A stretch of DNA of 47,426 nucleotides from Fusobacterium mortiferum (GTDB lineage: Bacteria > Fusobacteriota > Fusobacteriia > Fusobacteriales > Fusobacteriaceae), in the NCBI RefSeq assembly GCF_016900045.1, contig NZ_JACSNP010000013.1:1-47426 (forward strand), read 5' to 3'. Positions 43,167 to 47,426 of this stretch are shown here, one piece after another. Below the pieces are notes generated by a model that saw only the letters and a list, made by a program, of their open reading frames with translations, had not been told where the DNA came from and did no database searches. The position numbers and the translations under genes are program-made. Numbering within the stretch: the stretch's first letter is position 1; each line of letters opens with the position of its first letter.

Positions 43167-44714
43167 CTAATAATCTAAAAATTTTGATTTTCTTTCAAAG
43201 TATCCAAGTTTTTCATAATGAAATTTTGGATAGCTTAAATGAAGATATGATTTAGCTCTACTGCATCCTACATAGTAGAGTCTCTTCTCTTCTTCAAGAG
43301 TTTCTTCATCTATTCCACTTGGGAATATTCCGTCTAAAAGAACAGGAATAAAAACAACCTCCCATTCTAATCCTTTAGATGAGTGTATGGAGTAAAGGGC
43401 TACACCTATTTTTTTATCTGTCTCTTTTTTATAATATGGTATTTTATACTCAAGTAATAATTTTTCTAACACCTTTATAGAGTACCTATTTCTAAATAAT
43501 ATAGCTATCTCTTCATAGGAAATTTTTTTACTATACTCTATAATTTTTTCACAAATATATCTTCCCTCTTTTTCTTCATCTTTAAAAGATATTTTTATTA
43601 CCTTGGCAACTTTTCTTTCAGTTCCAATAACCTTTTTATTATATTTTAATTCAAAATTTTGAGATATTCTATTTATATATTCTATTATCTCTTCACTACT
43701 TCTATAATTTTTTTCCAATTTAATCAATTGAGCATTCGGAAAGTCATCTCCAAATTTTAAAATGTTAGTAAAATCTGCTCCTCTAAATCCATAAATACTC
43801 TGATAATCATCACCAACTACCATAAGATTTTTATCTGTTCCTATGAGAAGCTTTAAAAGTTCTCTTTGACTTAAATTACTATCTTGATATTCATCTACAA
43901 CTAAATATTCAATACTTTTTTGTATTAGGGTTAAAAACTCTCTATTCTCTCTAAATTTTTTTACAACCATATCGATTAAATCCTCAAATTCATATAAATT
44001 ATTTTTCTTTTTATATTTTTTATATTCGGACTTAATAATTAGGATATCATCTATATACTCTTTTTCAAAAATTTCATCTAATTTTAATTTTCTTATTTCT
44101 AATTTTTCCAATTTATTAGAAAGCTCTTCAGCACTATAAAACTTTCCCTTAAACTTCTTATCCAGTTGAAGTTTTGCGATTATTCTAGCAATAATTTTTT
44201 CTCTTTCTCCATCTTCTAATATATTAAGGTTCTGTATCTCAAAAAGATTTTTATACTTATATATTAACTTTGCACAGAAAGAATGAAATGTTGTTACAGT
44301 CGTTTCTAACTTATTTGTTCCCAAAATATTCTTTAATCTTTCTTCCATCTCTTCACTAGCTTTTCTTGTAAATGTTATCATTAAAATTTTTTCAGGTACT
44401 ACACCATTTTCTATTAACCAAGCGGTACGATACACAATTGTTCTTGTCTTTCCCGAACCAGCTCCTGCTATAACAAGATACTGTCCCTCTGTTGAGAGAA
44501 GAGCTCTTATTTGCTCTTCATTAAGAAGAGATTGGTATTTTATTTTATAGTTTTTAGATAAAAGAGAGGTATTTACATATTTTACCTCTCTCTCCTCTAA
44601 TCTTTTTATACTTTTTTGTAATGGAGAAATTTTGCTTCTTTTTATATTCCTCTCCCGTATATTTACCTCTTGTTTTTTATCTTTACTAAATAAATTTTTT
44701 AAAACTCCCCACAT
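43167..44714 (-). CDS. UvrD/Rep-type ATP-dependent DNA helicase, compact
   Basis: A 515-aa superfamily 1 helicase, shorter than UvrD, PcrA or Rep (about 650-750 aa). After a basic 60-residue N-terminus, all motifs are present: Walker A GAGSGKT (residues 84-90), Ia ITFTRKASEEM, II VVDEYQDSN, III VVGDDYQSIYGFRGAD, IV KNYRSSEEI, V SIHSSKGLEWEVVFIP, VI YVGCSRAK. The reduced length probably reflects smaller 1B and 2B subdomains. The role is likely DNA repair or replication restart. It starts 15 bases after the Gfo/Idh gene. Confidence 0.92.
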   Translation of the reverse strand: MWGVLKNLFSKDKKQEVNIRERNIKRSKISPLQKSIKRLEEREVKYVNTSLLSKNYKIKYQSLLNEEQIRALLSTEGQYLVIAGAGSGKTRTIVYRTAWLIENGVVPEKILMITFTRKASEEMEERLKNILGTNKLETTVTTFHSFCAKLIYKYKNLFEIQNLNILEDGEREKIIARIIAKLQLDKKFKGKFYSAEELSNKLEKLEIRKLKLDEIFEKEYIDDILIIKSEYKKYKKKNNLYEFEDLIDMVVKKFRENREFLTLIQKSIEYLVVDEYQDSNLSQRELLKLLIGTDKNLMVVGDDYQSIYGFRGADFTNILKFGDDFPNAQLIKLEKNYRSSEEIIEYINRISQNFELKYNKKVIGTERKVAKVIKISFKDEEKEGRYICEKIIEYSKKISYEEIAILFRNRYSIKVLEKLLLEYKIPYYKKETDKKIGVALYSIHSSKGLEWEVVFIPVLLDGIFPSGIDEETLEEEKRLYYVGCSRAKSYLHLSYPKFHYEKLGYFERKSKFLDY

Positions 44715-44729
44715 TTTATCTACCCCCTA

Positions 44730-45686
44730 CTATTTATTAGCAAGAGCTTCCATTATCTCAACACACTTTCTTGAAACTGTAAAATTATTTAACTCCGATT
44801 CTACTTTTTTAGAATTAATAGTTTTCATAAACTCCTCTATCTCATATCTCATGTCATTTTCATATAGAGTAGTTCCTAAAATTTCCTCTTTTCCATCTCT
44901 ATACTTGATAGTTATTCCTTTTACACTAGATACTTTATCTATAACAATAGATCCCTTTTCTCCAATTATCTCAGAAGGTGTTTTTTCATCAGTAATTTTT
45001 GAATAAGATACTACTGCTACTTTATCATCGTAATTTAACAGAAGAGTTCCACAACCATCTACTCCAGTACTTAATAAGTAATTACTTCCAATATAATTTT
45101 TTGGTTCTCCAAACATAGCCAAAGTAAAATATAGAGGATAGACCCCAATATCATATAAAGCTCCTCCAGTCATACTTTTATCAAAAATATTTGTAATCTC
45201 TCCAGACTTTAACTTATCATATCTTGATGAATATTGACAATATTTCAGCATAACCTGTCTAACTACTCCTATCTTATCTAAATTCTCTTTTATAATTTTA
45301 AAATTTGGATTAGTAGTAGGTCTCATTGCTTCCATAAGTACCACACTGTTTCTTAAGGCTATATCTTTCAATATATCAAACTCTTTTACAGTTGGTACTA
45401 TTGGTTTTTCACAGATTACATTTTTTTTAGCTTCAAGTGAGAGCTTTGCTTGTTCAAAATGTTTCCCATTAGGTGAAGCTATATAGATAGCATCAATCTC
45501 AATATCCTCTAGCATTTTTTTCAGTTCTGTGTATACTTTAGTCACTCCAAATTTTTCAGCAAAATTTTTACCTTTATTTTCATCTCTTGATAGAATAGCA
45601 GATGCCTTACACCCATTTGTATTCTGTAAAGCATCTATAAATTTTTCACTGATACTACTTGTTCCTATTATTCCAAACTTTATCAT
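44730..45686 (-). CDS. Gfo/Idh/MocA-family NAD(P)-dependent oxidoreductase
   Basis: A 318-aa dehydrogenase. The N-terminal Rossmann motif is FGIIGTSSISEKFIDAL, followed by IYIASPNGKHFEQAK and the family signature CEKPIV. The C-terminal domain includes GGALYDIGVYPLYF, which carries the substrate-binding Asp region. Substrates are usually sugars or cyclitols; specificity is not readable. It is between the helicase and the permease genes, all leftward. Confidence 0.92.
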   Translation of the reverse strand: MIKFGIIGTSSISEKFIDALQNTNGCKASAILSRDENKGKNFAEKFGVTKVYTELKKMLEDIEIDAIYIASPNGKHFEQAKLSLEAKKNVICEKPIVPTVKEFDILKDIALRNSVVLMEAMRPTTNPNFKIIKENLDKIGVVRQVMLKYCQYSSRYDKLKSGEITNIFDKSMTGGALYDIGVYPLYFTLAMFGEPKNYIGSNYLLSTGVDGCGTLLLNYDDKVAVVSYSKITDEKTPSEIIGEKGSIVIDKVSSVKGITIKYRDGKEEILGTTLYENDMRYEIEEFMKTINSKKVESELNNFTVSRKCVEIMEALANK

Positions 45687-45749
45687 CTTTTTAGCTCCTT
45701 ATATTTATATATTTTTCTAAATTGAGTATAGCTTATGAATTAAAAAAAA

Positions 45750-47264
45750 TCAATCTCTCTCTTTAAAATATTCTCCTAATAAAAAAGCTCCTAATACTAT
45801 AAAAAGTATAATAGCTGAAAATGCTGAACTTTCCATATATTTTTTATTACTTACTAATGAATAGTTTACTAAAGAAGCAATTGGAAGAATATCTCCTAGT
45901 TGCATAGTATATACCACTGTAAACTCTCCAAATATAACAGCAAAAATTTGGAGAAAAGAGGAGATAAATATATTTTTTAAAATTGGAAAATCCACATATC
46001 TAAATCTTTGATAAAAATTTTTACAATCTAATTCAGCTGCTTCTAATATTGTTATTGGAAATTTTTTTATATATTGATACATAAAAGAATATCCAATAGG
46101 GATAGCTCCTATAATATAACCAACAGCTAAAAGTATAATAAGTGGAATATTAAATAATATATTCATATAGTATAGAGTTATAGCAAGAAAAGCTCCAGAT
46201 ATTCCCATATTTGAAAATATAATTATATCCGTCAACCTGCTATAGTTTTTTATTATAACGTATATTAAAAAAACTGTTATTATACTAACAATAGCCGAAA
46301 TTCCAAAAGAATTGATTATACTATTTATTACCTCATAATTTTCATTAAACTCATGGGAAAAAAGATTATAGTAAGCTTTTATTGAAAATTTTCCAGTATA
46401 TTGATTAACAAAAGATAAGAGGAATGTTAATATAATTACCCCATATTGAAATAACATATATATTAATGAATATATCTTAAATAGTGGATTTAAATTTTTT
46501 TCTTCCTGTTCTCCATAAATTTCATACTCTTTTATAAATAAGCCTAAAAAATTTAATGCTAGAAGAATTATAAACTGTATTCCACCTAAAATCATAGCTT
46601 TTGAAAAATCTGCTCCTCCCATTAAGGTATTAGCAATCTCCACTTCAATATTTGAATATTTTATTCCACCTAAGGATAAAATTATTCCTAACCCTAAAAA
46701 GCAATAAGTAAATACTAAAATAAAGGCCCTGAATATTTGAGGAAGAATAATAGGGAGCTGTCCTTTTAAAAAAATAATAAAAGCTCCTGCGCCATCTATT
46801 CTCATAGCCTCTTCCAACTCCTTTGGAATTTTTTTTAATCCCTCATTTATATATTTTACAAATATTGGAGAATTATAAAAAACATTAGCAACTATAATTC
46901 CTTTAAGAGTATATAAGATATTCCACTCCTTTATTAATGGAAGATTAAATATAATTGAAAAAATTGTAACTATTGATATCACAGGAAAGAAAAAAGGAAT
47001 AAAAACCAATCCCTGTATTAACTTTGAAATGTTATCTTTCCTATATGCAGTATAATAGGCAGGTATTAATCCAATTAACAAAGCTATTATTGTCGAATAT
47101 AATCCCTGTTTTATAGAAAACATTACTACCTCTTTAAGATATCTCTCCTTTAAAATTTCTAAACTAGATATCTCAAAAAAATCCTTAGCAAAAAAGTAAA
47201 TTGGAGTTAGCCACAATACTATATATATTCCATTTACTATATACTTTCCCAAATCTCTTTTCAT
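45750..47264 (-). CDS. Fused two-domain ABC transporter permease (ThiP/FbpB type)
   Basis: A 504-aa inner-membrane protein with two homologous permease halves of about six helices each. The first EAA loop is ELEEAMRIDGAG (residues 149-160). The second, near residue 430, is ILEAAELDCKNFYQRFRY. Such fused permeases serve thiamine, iron(III), spermidine or phosphonate importers. Neither an ATPase nor a binding protein gene is adjacent in the window, so the substrate is unknown. It is the first gene of a leftward run. Confidence 0.88.
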   Translation of the reverse strand: MKRDLGKYIVNGIYIVLWLTPIYFFAKDFFEISSLEILKERYLKEVVMFSIKQGLYSTIIALLIGLIPAYYTAYRKDNISKLIQGLVFIPFFFPVISIVTIFSIIFNLPLIKEWNILYTLKGIIVANVFYNSPIFVKYINEGLKKIPKELEEAMRIDGAGAFIIFLKGQLPIILPQIFRAFILVFTYCFLGLGIILSLGGIKYSNIEVEIANTLMGGADFSKAMILGGIQFIILLALNFLGLFIKEYEIYGEQEEKNLNPLFKIYSLIYMLFQYGVIILTFLLSFVNQYTGKFSIKAYYNLFSHEFNENYEVINSIINSFGISAIVSIITVFLIYVIIKNYSRLTDIIIFSNMGISGAFLAITLYYMNILFNIPLIILLAVGYIIGAIPIGYSFMYQYIKKFPITILEAAELDCKNFYQRFRYVDFPILKNIFISSFLQIFAVIFGEFTVVYTMQLGDILPIASLVNYSLVSNKKYMESSAFSAIILFIVLGAFLLGEYFKERD

Positions 47265-47402
47265 TATTTTATTCTCACTTTCTATATAAATCTATTTCTT
47301 GTAAATTATATCAAATTTTTACTATCTTTACTATTATTCTCCTTTTCTTTTTTTATATTTTATGGTAAGATCTAATATAAACTTAATAAAAAAGGTGGAT
47401 TT

Positions 47403-47426
47403 ATGATATATTTTTTACACGGAGAT
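47403..47426 (+). CDS. Start of a rightward gene, cut by the window edge
   Basis: ATG 47403 follows AAAGGTGG. Only eight codons are visible, reading MIYFLHGD. This resembles the beginning of DNA polymerase III delta subunit (holA) proteins, which often start with MIYFLYGE-type residues. Eight codons cannot settle it. Confidence 0.35.

Noticed and set aside
1..47426. CRISPR arrays, insertion sequences, tRNA or rRNA genes
   Set aside because: No regularly spaced direct repeats, transposase genes, terminal inverted repeats with target duplications, or tRNA-like cloverleaf segments were seen on reading both strands.

Overview
The window reads as chromosomal DNA of a Fusobacterium-type anaerobe. 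The sequence is very AT-rich, coding is dense, and AGA and ATA codons are used heavily. The gene content fits: outer-membrane beta-barrels in a low-GC genome, 5-oxoproline and ethanolamine uptake, amino-acid transporters, and an anaerobic cobalamin operon. The genus is inferred from style and content. No rRNA or tRNA gene was seen.

Layout, left to right. Bases 1-5500 hold a tandem repeat, an unrecognised gene, a DUF969-DUF979-pcp operon (pyroglutamyl peptide and 5-oxoproline use), a small-molecule kinase and a HAD nucleotidase. Bases 5500-8600 hold a stand-alone eutH, a surface protein and a thioredoxin-reductase-like flavoprotein. Bases 8800-14400 hold a frameshifted tyrosine recombinase, an HU gene, and a run of FAD oxidoreductase, iron alcohol dehydrogenase, Bax-inhibitor-like and beta-barrel genes. 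Bases 14400-20400 hold a broken Fic gene, endonuclease IV, nitroreductase, cupin, pseudouridine synthase and a Xer-like recombinase followed by a dif-like palindrome. Bases 20400-25500 are an amino-sugar run read leftward: comB-like, lipoprotein, radical SAM, RpiR regulator, nagB, nagA. Bases 25500-30800 handle amino acids: a basic amino-acid ABC transporter behind a long leader, an aminotransferase and a DAACS symporter. Bases 30900-43050 are a 13-gene cobalamin operon read leftward from a cobalamin riboswitch. Bases 43100-47426 hold a UvrD-type helicase, a Gfo/Idh oxidoreductase, a fused two-domain ABC permease and the first eight codons of a rightward gene.

The cobalamin operon covers corrin-ring synthesis from CbiL to CbiP plus CbiB and CobD. 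The cobalt chelatase and the nucleotide-loop genes (cobU, cobS, cobT) are not here.

The most interesting material is regulatory. (1) The ABC transporter leader encodes a 28-residue peptide with four early arginine codons. Its last codons can pair with the terminator's 5' arm, which suggests classical ribosome-stalling attenuation. (2) Two intergenic units have a 17-bp-spaced promoter followed at once by hairpins and T-runs, and look like small RNAs (about 5294-5394 minus, 14346-14395 plus). (3) A 33-codon ORF starts just after the cobalamin riboswitch, runs through its terminator and overlaps the start of cbiP. (4) A perfect 12-6-12 palindrome lies 192 bases downstream of a Xer-type recombinase gene. 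(5) cbiE appears to start with CTG. Two genes (recombinase, Fic) are split by single frameshifts at homopolymers.
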